DNA from: Sphingomonas sp. Leaf357
GTDB lineage: Bacteria > Pseudomonadota > Alphaproteobacteria > Sphingomonadales > Sphingomonadaceae
DNA: 64,000 nucleotides
Direction: 5' to 3'
NCBI RefSeq assembly: GCF_001423845.1
Contig: NZ_LMPM01000001.1
Span: 1,879,398 to 1,943,397 of the forward strand
The notes under the pieces are model-generated. The model did no database searches and had not been told where the DNA came from. It saw only the letters and a list, made by a program, of their open reading frames with translations. The position numbers and the translations under genes are program-made. Positions 42,593 through 51,601 of this stretch are shown piece by piece (position 1 is the stretch's first letter; each line of letters begins with the position of its first letter).

Positions 42593-43700
42593 AACCATCG
42601 TTCTGTCGATCAACACCAGTTGGAATATCCTCAATTTCCGCCGTAACCTGATCGAACGGTTGCAGCACGAGGGCTTCGACGTCGTCGCGGTGGCACCGCG
42701 CGATGCGTATAGTGCCGCCTTGGTGGCAATGGGCGTCCGCTATTTTCCGATCGAGATTGACAGTAAGGGTCTGTCTCCGCTGCAGGATATCATGCTAACG
42801 GTAGAATATTATCGTATCCTGAAACGCTTGCGCCCGGCGGCCTATCTCGGCTGGACGATAAAACCCAACGTGTACGGGTCACTTGCCGCGCATGCGCTCG
42901 GCATTCCGGTCATCAACAACATTTCGGGTCTGGGTACTGCATTCATCAAGGTGGGGTTGCTCACGCGACTGGTGCGGCGCTTGTACCGAGCAGCCTTATC
43001 GCGCTCGGCGACGGTGTTCTTCCAGAACCGGCACGATCGCGACCTGTTCGTCGCGCAGGATCTGGTCTCGTCGATGCAGACCGCGTTGTTGCCGGGCTCG
43101 GGCATCGATCTCGCGCACTTCGCACCCGATCCGGCGGAGGAGGCACCCGTACCAACCTTCCTGATGGTCGCGCGGCTATTGCGCGACAAGGGCGTGGTCG
43201 AATTTGCCGATGCGGCGCGAATCGTGCAGCAGGCGCGCCCGGACGCCCGCTTCGAACTGCTCGGCTTTCTAGACGTGCAGAATCGCACCGCGATCGATCG
43301 CGAGATGGTCGAGTGCTGGGAGCGGGAAGGCGTGCTGCACTATTTGGGCGAGGCGAGCGATGTCCGCCCGCATCTTGCGCGAGCCATGGCAGTCGTGCTG
43401 CCATCCTACCGGGAAGGCATGCCGCGCTCGCTGCTCGAGGCGGCGGCGATGGGGCGCCCGCTGATCGCGACCGACGTTCCTGGTTGTACCGAGATCGCGC
43501 GGCATGGCGACAACGCGCTGCTGTGCCGGGCGCGTGACGCGGCGTCGCTTGCCGAAGCGATGCTCGCCATGCTCGCGCTGACCCCGGCAGACCGCGCCAC
43601 GATGGGCGCGCGCAGCCGGAAGATTGCCGAGCAGGAGTTCGACGTGACGCTGGTCGAGGCGCGCTATCTCGAAGCGATCGGGCGCGCGACGTCGCTCTGA
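42585..43700 (+). CDS. GT4 glycosyltransferase (PglA/WbpX-like)
   Basis: A 371-residue GT-B enzyme. WTIKPNVYGSLAAHALGIPVINNISGLGTAFIK is typical of the HexNAc transferase group; LMVARLLRDKGVVEFADAARIV and SLLEAAAMGRPLIATDVPGCTEI follow. ATG 42585 overlaps the asnB stop. It likely adds a HexNAc or related sugar early in the unit. Convergent with the O-antigen ligase gene at 43702. Confidence 0.87.
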   Translation: MPKTIVLSINTSWNILNFRRNLIERLQHEGFDVVAVAPRDAYSAALVAMGVRYFPIEIDSKGLSPLQDIMLTVEYYRILKRLRPAAYLGWTIKPNVYGSLAAHALGIPVINNISGLGTAFIKVGLLTRLVRRLYRAALSRSATVFFQNRHDRDLFVAQDLVSSMQTALLPGSGIDLAHFAPDPAEEAPVPTFLMVARLLRDKGVVEFADAARIVQQARPDARFELLGFLDVQNRTAIDREMVECWEREGVLHYLGEASDVRPHLARAMAVVLPSYREGMPRSLLEAAAMGRPLIATDVPGCTEIARHGDNALLCRARDAASLAEAMLAMLALTPADRATMGARSRKIAEQEFDVTLVEARYLEAIGRATSL

Positions 43701-43701
43701 T

Positions 43702-45051
43702 CTACAGGTTCAGGTGGCGCGCCGAGGAGGTGATCCGCTGCCGCCGCACATAGGGGCGGGCACCGGTAATCAACGCGACGCATGCAGAGAATACGGCGGA
43801 CAGCGCGGCGGTACGCAGCGGATAATCGACGAGGCTGTGTAGCATCATCGCGACGATCGCGATGATAGCCGCTTGCGCAAAATGATCAGGGCTTTCCGCC
43901 TGCCAGATCGCGCGTGCGCGCACCGCTACCCAAGCCAGGAAAACTACGGTCAATACCATCCCCGGCAGCCCGGTTTCGAGCAGCAGTTCGAGCCAGTCAC
44001 TGTGGGCGTGATTCATGAACGTCGATGTGACCGATGGCAGCTTTTCATGCATGTGATAGACCGACTGGAAGCTGCCGATCCCCGATCCTATCGGGAAGAA
44101 CTCGCGTGCTGCTTCCCATGTCAGCGAGAACGACGTCTGGCGAGAGGCCTCGACGTTCGCATTTTGCTGCCCGAACAGATTGTTGCCGAACGGTCCGACC
44201 GCGATCGCCACGATCGTGGCGACGGTCGCGACGATCGTGACGATCGCCAATGGCTTGCGCAGCACCGGACGCTGCTTCCCGAACACCAGCCAGGTCCCCA
44301 GAGCGATGGGCACGCTCAGCCCAATGCCGGCCAGCGACGAGTTAAGCAGCAGGCCTACGAAAATCAGGATATACATCGCGACGGTCAGCAGCCGGATCGC
44401 CGATGCGCTGCGCGATTTGGCACCGCGGCTCAACAGGTTTGTCTGCAGCGCGGCAAGAAACGGAATACACACCAGCAACAGCGTCGCAGTGTGGTTGCTG
44501 TTGGCGAAAAAGCCGACGGCGAGGCCGAAATTGGTGATCTCGTAGAAATATGCGCTTTCCGATCCGTCGACCACCTGCAGCGCGCCTAGAACGATCGATG
44601 CCAGGGTTACCAGCACGATTACCCCTGCAATGCTTCGCGCGCGGAATGCTCCGATCATTATGATGCCGAGGAATGTCGCGAATGCCGGCAGCAACCATAA
44701 CAGGCTGGCCAGCGCCCGATCGGGTGCCAGCGTCAGAGGCAGCCAGGGCAGGGGTACCCCGATCAGGCCGTAGCCTTTTGCAATGGCATCGCGCCCGGGT
44801 AGCAGGGTCCATATCGCGGGCGGCAGCGGAATTAGTTGCAACAGCGCGATCGCGACCAACGCCGCGCCGAGCGCCAGAGCGGTGCGCACTTGGGGAGAGA
44901 CGCCGGACTCGATCAGATGCCAGAGCGACCAGACGATCAGTGGCAATGCGATCAGCTGCAGCGTCAGATTGGCGATGAAGCCCGCGGCGCTGGCACCGCC
45001 AAGGAGAAGGCAGGCGAGCAGATAGGCCGGGACGATTGCGTGGCGGCTCAT
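43702..45051 (-). CDS. O-antigen ligase/Wzy-like polymerase
   Basis: A 449-residue polytopic protein with about eleven TM segments and the PF04932-type large loop including FMNHAHSDWLELLLETGLPGMVL. Such proteins polymerise lipid-linked repeats or attach them to lipid A; with Wzx, Wzc and Wza nearby a Wzy role is most likely. Overlaps the TPR protein gene by 4 nt (ATGA), so they are coupled. Confidence 0.83.
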   Translation of the reverse strand: MSRHAIVPAYLLACLLLGGASAAGFIANLTLQLIALPLIVWSLWHLIESGVSPQVRTALALGAALVAIALLQLIPLPPAIWTLLPGRDAIAKGYGLIGVPLPWLPLTLAPDRALASLLWLLPAFATFLGIIMIGAFRARSIAGVIVLVTLASIVLGALQVVDGSESAYFYEITNFGLAVGFFANSNHTATLLLVCIPFLAALQTNLLSRGAKSRSASAIRLLTVAMYILIFVGLLLNSSLAGIGLSVPIALGTWLVFGKQRPVLRKPLAIVTIVATVATIVAIAVGPFGNNLFGQQNANVEASRQTSFSLTWEAAREFFPIGSGIGSFQSVYHMHEKLPSVTSTFMNHAHSDWLELLLETGLPGMVLTVVFLAWVAVRARAIWQAESPDHFAQAAIIAIVAMMLHSLVDYPLRTAALSAVFSACVALITGARPYVRRQRITSSARHLNL

Positions 45052-46277
45052 TTAGGGGCTCCCGCCGCAGCGACAGTGCGCAGGTCGAGGTCGCGCAGGC
45101 TCAGATTGATCGGCGTGGGGAATTCACCGGCCGCGCCGGATAGCGTCAGTTGCTGGGCCGGGCAATTGGCTGGAACGACGAAGTCCGCGGTGTTGCGATG
45201 CGGCCCGCCCGTCGTAACGACGGGCAGCGTCATCAGGTCGCCCGTGCCGCCGGTCTTGCAGCGCAGCGACCAGATCAGGGATGGCCCGGTTCCGGTCTTG
45301 CTCCCTTCCGCAGTGATCGTGAAGCGATATCGGCCAGGACGCAGCACGAGCAATTGTTGCGCCAGATCGCCATTGTCGCGGCCGTAATAATTGATCGACA
45401 AGGTCCCGCCGCGGATATCTGCCGCACCGAGGCTGTTGGCGACCAAAGTCCAGTTGAAAGGAGATGATCCGGGTACTTGCTGGAAGCTGGCATCGAAAAC
45501 CGGGGTGGCGGTCTGTTGGGGGGACAGGCCGTAGACTCTTTGCCACACCGATCTTGCCGCGGCATAGTGGCCTTTGTCGATCAACCGGTTGACCAGCACC
45601 GGGCCCCATCCTTGCGGGGCACCGGCATCCCGCCGCGCGGCTGGGCTGGCCAGCGCGAAGATCGTCGTCGGTGCGGCATCGGACCTGGCCAACGCGACCA
45701 GAACGTCGGATTCCAGCGCCGGGTCGGCGGCCAGCGTGCGGCGGACGGCGTCGCGCGTTTCCGGCGCCAGGCTCATCTGCGCCATCGCATTGGCGATCGC
45801 GCCCTGGGCCGGGCCGACCAGCCTCGATGAAACCGAGAATTGCGCCGCCGCCTCGCTGTAGCGACCGGTGCGCAGATAGCGATCGAGCAGGAGCAGGTGC
45901 ACGACACGGTCGCGCGGATCGCGCAACTGTGCCGCCTCCAGCGTGGCGAGCGCGCGGTCGGCTTGCCCGTCAAGCAATTGCTGATGGCCCAGGATCAGGA
46001 ACGGGCGGGCATCGAGGGGCGCGCGCTGCGCTGCACGGCGAACATCGTTCAGTGTCGCGGTGTCGAGGATGCCGCGCTGTTCGACCAGCGCGGTCACTGC
46101 CGGCCCTAGGATCACATCGGGATCTCGCGGTGCGATCTGCGCCACGCTGGCGGACGTAACGGGCACGGCCTGCACGATGGCGGCCCGCACGCAAAGATAT
46201 CCGACCCAAGCCGCGGCGATCGCCAATACGAGCGCGACAATGATCCCGCGCGAGTTCAGCAATCGCTCAATCCCCAT
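45048..46277 (-). CDS. Membrane-anchored TPR protein with C-terminal jelly-roll-like domain
   Basis: A 409-residue protein. An N-terminal TM helix (IIVALVLAIAAAWVGYLCVRAAIV) is followed by TPR-like helices (RPFLILGHQQLLDGQADRALATLEAAQLRDPRDRVVHLLLLDRYLRTGRYSEAA, about 90-160) and a C-terminal beta-rich segment (about 240-400; FNWTLVANSLGAADIRGGTLSINYYG, LVLRPGRYRFTITAEG). It lies between Wzy and Wzc, overlapping both, and probably sits in the periplasmic part of the polymerase/export complex. No characterised family is recognised. Confidence 0.72.
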   Translation of the reverse strand: MGIERLLNSRGIIVALVLAIAAAWVGYLCVRAAIVQAVPVTSASVAQIAPRDPDVILGPAVTALVEQRGILDTATLNDVRRAAQRAPLDARPFLILGHQQLLDGQADRALATLEAAQLRDPRDRVVHLLLLDRYLRTGRYSEAAAQFSVSSRLVGPAQGAIANAMAQMSLAPETRDAVRRTLAADPALESDVLVALARSDAAPTTIFALASPAARRDAGAPQGWGPVLVNRLIDKGHYAAARSVWQRVYGLSPQQTATPVFDASFQQVPGSSPFNWTLVANSLGAADIRGGTLSINYYGRDNGDLAQQLLVLRPGRYRFTITAEGSKTGTGPSLIWSLRCKTGGTGDLMTLPVVTTGGPHRNTADFVVPANCPAQQLTLSGAAGEFPTPINLSLRDLDLRTVAAAGAPK

Positions 46278-48504
46278 TTTTCGTCGTCAACATGATCCGG
46301 CGCTTCTTGTCGTTGCTGTCCGCGACGTAGCGATACTGATCCTTGTTCTGGCCATAGCCATATCCGTAGCCGTACCCGTAAGAAGCCTGCGCCTGGTAGC
46401 GCGTCAGGATAGCACCGATCACATGCGCACCGGCGGTCCGCAGCCGGTTCTGCGCCTCGACCACCGCGCGGGTGCGCGTGCGGCCGGATTCGACCACCAT
46501 CAATGTCGCCTGCACCATCGTCGAGAGCAGAGGCGAATCGGCAAGGCCGAGGATCGGCGGGCCGTCGATGACGACGTGGTCGAACGTCGCCGCCGCATCG
46601 GCGAGCAACGATGCGAACCGCGCCGAGGCGATCAATTCCGGCGGGCTCGGGGGCACGGTGCCGGCCGGCATGATCCAGAGCCCCTCGACCTCGGTCTGCA
46701 GAACGTGTTCGCTGAGCGACGAACCGTTCGTCAGGACGTGCGACAGGCCCACCTCGTCCTTGCCCGTCACGAAGGCGGGGCGGCGCATGTCTGCGTCGAT
46801 CAGCAACACCGTCTTGCCCAGACGGGTAAAGCTCTGCGCCAACGCCCAGGCCGACGTCGATTTGCCCTCCGCCGGTCGCGTGCTGGTCATCAACAGCGTT
46901 TTCGGCGCACCACCTTCGGCGACGAACTGCAACGCCGTCGCGGTCGACAGATAGGCCTCGGTGACCGGCGACAGCGGGTCCTTCAACTCGTCGATCGGCT
47001 TGGCCAGCTTGGCGTTGGGGATTCCGCCGAGGAACGGCAACTGCATCTTGTCGCGCACGTCGTCGGGTGTCTTGATCGTATCGTTGATGAATTCGAGCGC
47101 GATCGCGGCGAGCATACCGAGGATGAAGCCCAGTCCCGCACCGATGGCGAGGTTGAGGTACAGGTTGGGCGAGAACGCGCCGCTCGGCACGGGGCCGCGA
47201 TCGACTACGGAGGCGACCGCGGTACCGATGCCGCTGGCGACGCCGATCTCCTTATAGCGTTGCAGCAGGGCGTCGTAGAGTGATCGGTTGGTGTCCACGT
47301 CGCGTTGCAGGATCGTGTATTGGATGCGGCGTCCGCGCTGGTCGAGCACCGACGAACTCAGGCCGGCAACCTGAGCGCGTAGGCGGTTTTCCTCGCCTTG
47401 CGCCGCCTGATATTCCTGCCGCAACGAACCGACGCGATCGCTATTCGCGGTCCGCGTCTCACTGGTCACGGAGGCGCGCAATGCATCGATCCGCGCGCGC
47501 AACGCTACCATTTCGGGATATTCCGGGCGGAACGTCTGGAGCTTCTGCTGATATTCGGCATCCAGCGCGGCGATCTGGGCGCGCAACGGTGCCGCATTGG
47601 CGCTTCCCTCGGTAGTAGCCCCGCCGAGCACGGCCTCGCGATAGCGCTGTTCGGCGGCGATCCGCTTAGCCTGGGTCGCTCCCAGCGCATTGTTGAGCGC
47701 CACCAGCGTGCTGCCCGTCAGCGAGTTGGTGTCGCCGCCGGTGTCGCTGCTGCCGGTGGTGATCAGCCCCTCCTGCTGGGCATAGGCCGTCAGCTGGCGC
47801 TCGGATTTCTCCAATTCGCGCCGCGTATTGACGATCTGACGCTGCAGGAACTCGCGCGCATAGGAGGATGAGGCGTAGCGCCGTTCGAGATTGGTCGAGA
47901 CATAGGCATCGGTGATGCCGTTGACGATCACCGAGGCGAGTTGCGGATCGCGCGCGGTGAAGCTTATGTCGACCAGCTGGCTTTGCGGGCGCAGTTTCAC
48001 TTTCGTGCCGCTCTGCACGACGCTCGCTGCGATCTTCGTGTTCTGCGTGCGGTCCGTGCCCTTGCCGACGACCTTGGGATTGCTGGCGAGGTTGAGATCC
48101 TGCGCCACGCGTTCGGCCAGCGCCTGACTGTTCAGCAGGCCCAATTGCGTGCCGATGAAATTCACGTCGCGCATCGCCGACGTCTGGCGGCCACCCTTGC
48201 TGCCTTCGCCCGAAATCACCTCGATTTCGGGCGGGGTCAGTTCGATCGTCGCGACCGAGCGATATTTGAGCGGTGTCAGCAACGTGACCAGCACCGCGCC
48301 CGCCAGTCCGATCCCGATCGCGGCGAGGATCAGCCAGCGCCATTCCACCAGCACGCGCCACAACAGCGCCAGCGACAATTCGCGGCTGCTCTTGGCGGTG
48401 CCGTAGCCGCCATACCCGGCACCTGCAAAGGGTACGGCCACGTCGCGGGATTGTTCGCGCGTGACCGTGAGGTTCGTTGGGGCCGCCGGCCCGCTGCTTG
48501 CCAT
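46267..48504 (-). CDS. Wzc-type polysaccharide copolymerase and tyrosine kinase
   Basis: A 745-residue protein with N-terminal Wzz-like domain and TM helices at about 50 and 455 flanking a long coiled-coil periplasmic region. The cytoplasmic BY-kinase has Walker A STRPAEGKSTSAWALAQSF and Walker A' LLIDADMRRP, and a tyrosine-rich tail YGYGYGYGYGQNKDQYRY at about 709-726 for autophosphorylation. It controls chain length and export. The stop overlaps the TPR gene start by 11 nt. Confidence 0.9.
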   Translation of the reverse strand: MASSGPAAPTNLTVTREQSRDVAVPFAGAGYGGYGTAKSSRELSLALLWRVLVEWRWLILAAIGIGLAGAVLVTLLTPLKYRSVATIELTPPEIEVISGEGSKGGRQTSAMRDVNFIGTQLGLLNSQALAERVAQDLNLASNPKVVGKGTDRTQNTKIAASVVQSGTKVKLRPQSQLVDISFTARDPQLASVIVNGITDAYVSTNLERRYASSSYAREFLQRQIVNTRRELEKSERQLTAYAQQEGLITTGSSDTGGDTNSLTGSTLVALNNALGATQAKRIAAEQRYREAVLGGATTEGSANAAPLRAQIAALDAEYQQKLQTFRPEYPEMVALRARIDALRASVTSETRTANSDRVGSLRQEYQAAQGEENRLRAQVAGLSSSVLDQRGRRIQYTILQRDVDTNRSLYDALLQRYKEIGVASGIGTAVASVVDRGPVPSGAFSPNLYLNLAIGAGLGFILGMLAAIALEFINDTIKTPDDVRDKMQLPFLGGIPNAKLAKPIDELKDPLSPVTEAYLSTATALQFVAEGGAPKTLLMTSTRPAEGKSTSAWALAQSFTRLGKTVLLIDADMRRPAFVTGKDEVGLSHVLTNGSSLSEHVLQTEVEGLWIMPAGTVPPSPPELIASARFASLLADAAATFDHVVIDGPPILGLADSPLLSTMVQATLMVVESGRTRTRAVVEAQNRLRTAGAHVIGAILTRYQAQASYGYGYGYGYGQNKDQYRYVADSNDKKRRIMLTTKNGD

Positions 48505-48542
48505 GTAACGGAAGTCCTAGAAACTGTGTCGGGAGTAGGGCG

Positions 48543-49241
48543 TCAGAGCGCCAGGAAAAGCGTGGTCAGCGGCAGCGCCTGCAGAATGTCGCGCTGCGCC
48601 TTCTTCACCCCGGATCCATCGACCACCACGGTATCGCCGGGATAGATCTGCGGATCTTCCTCGGTCCCGCGGCGGATTCGCGTTAGGTCGAATGCGGCGG
48701 CCATGCGCTTGCCGTCGATCGTGCGGAACACCGCCACGCGCTTGGGATTGGCGAGGTCGTCGGTGCCGCGCGCCAGTGCCACGGCCTGCAACAGCGTGAG
48801 CGCGCCGACGGCGGGGAAGATGCCGGGCTGGCGCACCGATCCGTCGACCGTGACGACGCGGCTCGCGGAATCCTTCAGCGTGACGGTGACGTTCGGATTG
48901 CGCAGATACTTCTCGCCCAGCTTGCGTTCGATCGCCGTGGCGAGTTGGCCCGTGCTCAGCCCGACCGCGTCGAGCCGCCCGACCAGCGGCATCGTGATGC
49001 GCCCGCTCTGGTCGACGGCGTAATCGCGACTGATGTCCGCCACCTGGAACACGCTGACGGTGATCGTATCGAGCGGTGCCAGCTTGTAGGTATCGTCGGC
49101 CGCGGCCACCTTGGGCGCATCCGGCGTTCCGAAATTGCTGACATTGTAAGGAATTACGCCACCGCGGCTGCCCCCGCACGCGGATAGCAGCATGGCCAGA
49201 CCAACCACCATGAGTCGGCCTATCAATCCGCTACACGTCAT
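48543..49241 (-). CDS. Wza-type polysaccharide export lipoprotein
   Basis: A 232-residue outer-membrane export protein. Lipobox LLSAC at Cys22, then the Poly_export domain (YKLAPLDTITVSVFQVADISRDYAVDQSGRITMPLVGRLDAVGLS) and SLBB-like segment (VTVDGSVRQPGIFPAVGALTLLQAVALARG). It forms the outer-membrane channel with the Wzc partner next to it, 38 nt downstream. Confidence 0.88.
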   Translation of the reverse strand: MTCSGLIGRLMVVGLAMLLSACGGSRGGVIPYNVSNFGTPDAPKVAAADDTYKLAPLDTITVSVFQVADISRDYAVDQSGRITMPLVGRLDAVGLSTGQLATAIERKLGEKYLRNPNVTVTLKDSASRVVTVDGSVRQPGIFPAVGALTLLQAVALARGTDDLANPKRVAVFRTIDGKRMAAAFDLTRIRRGTEEDPQIYPGDTVVVDGSGVKKAQRDILQALPLTTLFLAL

Positions 49242-49327
49242 ACCAAATCGCCCTGCAATCCCATCGCATCCAAGCCGATGCGGGCCGAACGCTTACAATT
49301 AACCGCGTCTTCTCGCAAGCCGCGCGA

Positions 49328-50095
49328 CTATTCGCCGGTTGCCACGAAGGTCAGGTTCGCTCCCTCGATCACGGCCGCAGTCAGTATTCCGGTTCGATAG
49401 GCGCCGGTATCGATGCCGATCCGGTTCGCGCGCCGTTCCACGCCGTCGCTGATCGTATGGCCGTGGATCACCATGCAGCCATGATCGTGTCCGTCGGACA
49501 GGAATGGCTGGCGGATCCAGCGCAGGTCCTGCGGCTGTTGTTCCTCGATCTTCACACCCGGGCGGATTCCGGCGTGAACGAACAGATAGTCGCCGAAGCT
49601 GAACGTATCGCCCAGATCTTCGAGAAACCGGATATGCGCCGGCGGGATCGCCGCGCGCAGCATTTCGGCGATCCGCTCCTCGCTCATCGCCTGCAACGCG
49701 GAGGGCGCGACGCCGTAACTTTCGACACAGGCATCGCCGCCATAATCGAGCCAGTCATAGGCGATGTTGGGTTCCGCGTTCAGCACACGGAGCAGCATTT
49801 CCTCGTGATTGCCCATCAGACCCAGCGTCTTGGCCGGGAAATTGCCGAGCGAACACAGCCGTTCGACCACGCCGGCGGAATCCGGTCCGCGATCGATCAG
49901 GTCGCCCAGAAAACACAGCCCGATCGTCGGCAACGGACGTTCGACGATGTCGTCCTCGATCCGCGCGAGCAGGTCGTCGAGCAGATCCAGCCGCCCGTGG
50001 ATATCGCCGATCGCATAGACGCGCTGCCCGTCCGGCCCGGAAAATTCGGACGCGGCGATATTCTCGGAAATGCGACGGAACAGTTTCTTGAACAA
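49328..50095 (-). CDS. Metallophosphoesterase, serine/threonine phosphatase-like
   Basis: A 255-residue calcineurin-like phosphatase. Motifs GDIHGRLDLLDDLL, GDLIDRGPDSAGVVE, GNHEEMLLRV, VHAGIRPG and VIHGHTISDGVERRANRIGIDTGAY are all present with metal ligands. It resembles PrpA/E-type protein phosphatases and the EPS-locus phosphatases. It could dephosphorylate Wzc or another phospho-target, which is inferred from position only. Single promoter region 49242-49327 separates it from Wza. Confidence 0.87.
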   Translation of the reverse strand: MFKKLFRRISENIAASEFSGPDGQRVYAIGDIHGRLDLLDDLLARIEDDIVERPLPTIGLCFLGDLIDRGPDSAGVVERLCSLGNFPAKTLGLMGNHEEMLLRVLNAEPNIAYDWLDYGGDACVESYGVAPSALQAMSEERIAEMLRAAIPPAHIRFLEDLGDTFSFGDYLFVHAGIRPGVKIEEQQPQDLRWIRQPFLSDGHDHGCMVIHGHTISDGVERRANRIGIDTGAYRTGILTAAVIEGANLTFVATGE

Positions 50096-50166
50096 ACGGA
50101 CCTCGATGATGACGCGCGTGCCGCGGCGGCGGGATTAGCCGGTCCGCAGCAATGTAAGCACGATCG

Positions 50167-51438
50167 TTACAGCGTCCATAGCCGCATGTCGTGCGGCACC
50201 TGGGCCGATCCGGCGAGCGCGTTCTTCAGGTCGACGATCCCGCCACCCGGCGCGACGAGTGCGGCGAAGCGCCCGAAATCGGCCAGAAGTGCCTGATGCG
50301 GCACCGCCAGCACGACGAGATCATATGGCCCCGACGGCGCATCGACCAGCGGGATGGCATATTCGTGCAGCGCTTCGGGCGCGGAGACGAGCGGATCGTG
50401 GACTTCGACGGCATGGCCCCGTGCCTCGAACGCGGCGACCAGATCGGCGACCTTCGAATTGCGCAGATCGGGCACGTCCTGTTTGAAGGCCAGCCCAAGG
50501 ACGAGCACCTTCGCGACCTTGCCGCCGTTCCAGTCGTGCACCTGCCCGGCGACCCAATCGGCCATCCCGTCATTGGTGTCGCGCCCGGCCAGGATGATGC
50601 GCGGATCGCAGCCCAGCTCGGTCGCCCGGTGCGCGAGGTAATAGGGATCGACGCCGATGCAGTGGCCGCCGACCATGCCGGGTTCGAACTTCAGGAAGTT
50701 CCACTTCGTCCCCGCCGCGGCCAGTACGTCGTAGACCGACAGATTCATCTTCGCGAAGATCTGCGTGATCTCGTTGACGAAGGCGATGTTGATGTCGCGC
50801 TGCGCATTCTCGATCACCTTCGCCGCTTCCGCCGCCTTGATCGAGGCCGCGCGGAACACGCCGCCGGTCGTCACGCGCCCGTAGAGTTCGGCGACCTGAT
50901 CGAGGATTTCGTGCGTCTGCCCGGATACCACCTTGATGATGCGATCGACGGTATGTTCGCGGTCGCCCGGATTGATCCGCTCCGGCGAATACCCGAGAAA
51001 GAAGTCCTCGCCGCACACCAGTCCGCTGACGCGTTCCAGTTCCGGCCCGCACATATCCTCGGTCACGCCGGGATAGACGGTGCTTTCATAGACGACGATC
51101 GGCCGCCGCCCGGCCTTCAGCATCCCGCCCACGGTGCGCGTCGCGGCCATCACGATCGACAGATCGGGCGTGTTGTTGGCGTCGACCGGCGTCGGCACGG
51201 TGACGATATAGAAATCGGCCTCCGGACAGGCGGCGGGGTCGGTCGTCAATTGCAGGCTGGAGGCGGCAAGGCGATCGTCATCGATCTCTCCCGTGCGATC
51301 GTGCCCGTCCTGCAATTCGGCGATGCGCCCGGTGTCGACGTCCAGTCCCCAGGTCGTGAAGGATTTCGCCAGCGCCACGGCCAGCGGCAAGCCGACATAA
51401 CCCAGCCCGACCACCACGACATTCGTATCTGCGGCCAT
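50167..51438 (-). CDS. UDP-sugar 6-dehydrogenase (VipA/TviB-type)
   Basis: A 423-residue NAD-dependent nucleotide-sugar dehydrogenase. GLGYVGLPLAVALAKSF (11-27) binds NAD; catalytic Cys260 lies in GMVGGHCIGVDPYYL. The sequence resembles the TviB/WbpO/WecC group that oxidises UDP-HexNAc to the uronic acid, rather than UDP-glucose dehydrogenase. ATG 51438 after AAGGAAG; the ORF beyond it runs over the divergent gene. It supplies a uronate for EPS, possibly an amidation substrate. Confidence 0.87.
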   Translation of the reverse strand: MAADTNVVVVGLGYVGLPLAVALAKSFTTWGLDVDTGRIAELQDGHDRTGEIDDDRLAASSLQLTTDPAACPEADFYIVTVPTPVDANNTPDLSIVMAATRTVGGMLKAGRRPIVVYESTVYPGVTEDMCGPELERVSGLVCGEDFFLGYSPERINPGDREHTVDRIIKVVSGQTHEILDQVAELYGRVTTGGVFRAASIKAAEAAKVIENAQRDINIAFVNEITQIFAKMNLSVYDVLAAAGTKWNFLKFEPGMVGGHCIGVDPYYLAHRATELGCDPRIILAGRDTNDGMADWVAGQVHDWNGGKVAKVLVLGLAFKQDVPDLRNSKVADLVAAFEARGHAVEVHDPLVSAPEALHEYAIPLVDAPSGPYDLVVLAVPHQALLADFGRFAALVAPGGGIVDLKNALAGSAQVPHDMRLWTL

Positions 51439-51601
51439 TGCCGACTTCCTTAACCTGATCCAATTGCGGGCTTCTTTACCGGCAAAGCGCCACACGGCAA
51501 GCGGTGCGAGAGCGCGACCGGGGTCTCGCCCCACGCGCCGACCGGCATTTTCGCGCCGTGTTGTGCTTGCGCGGCGCGGCGCGTCATCACATGATCGCGC
51601 G

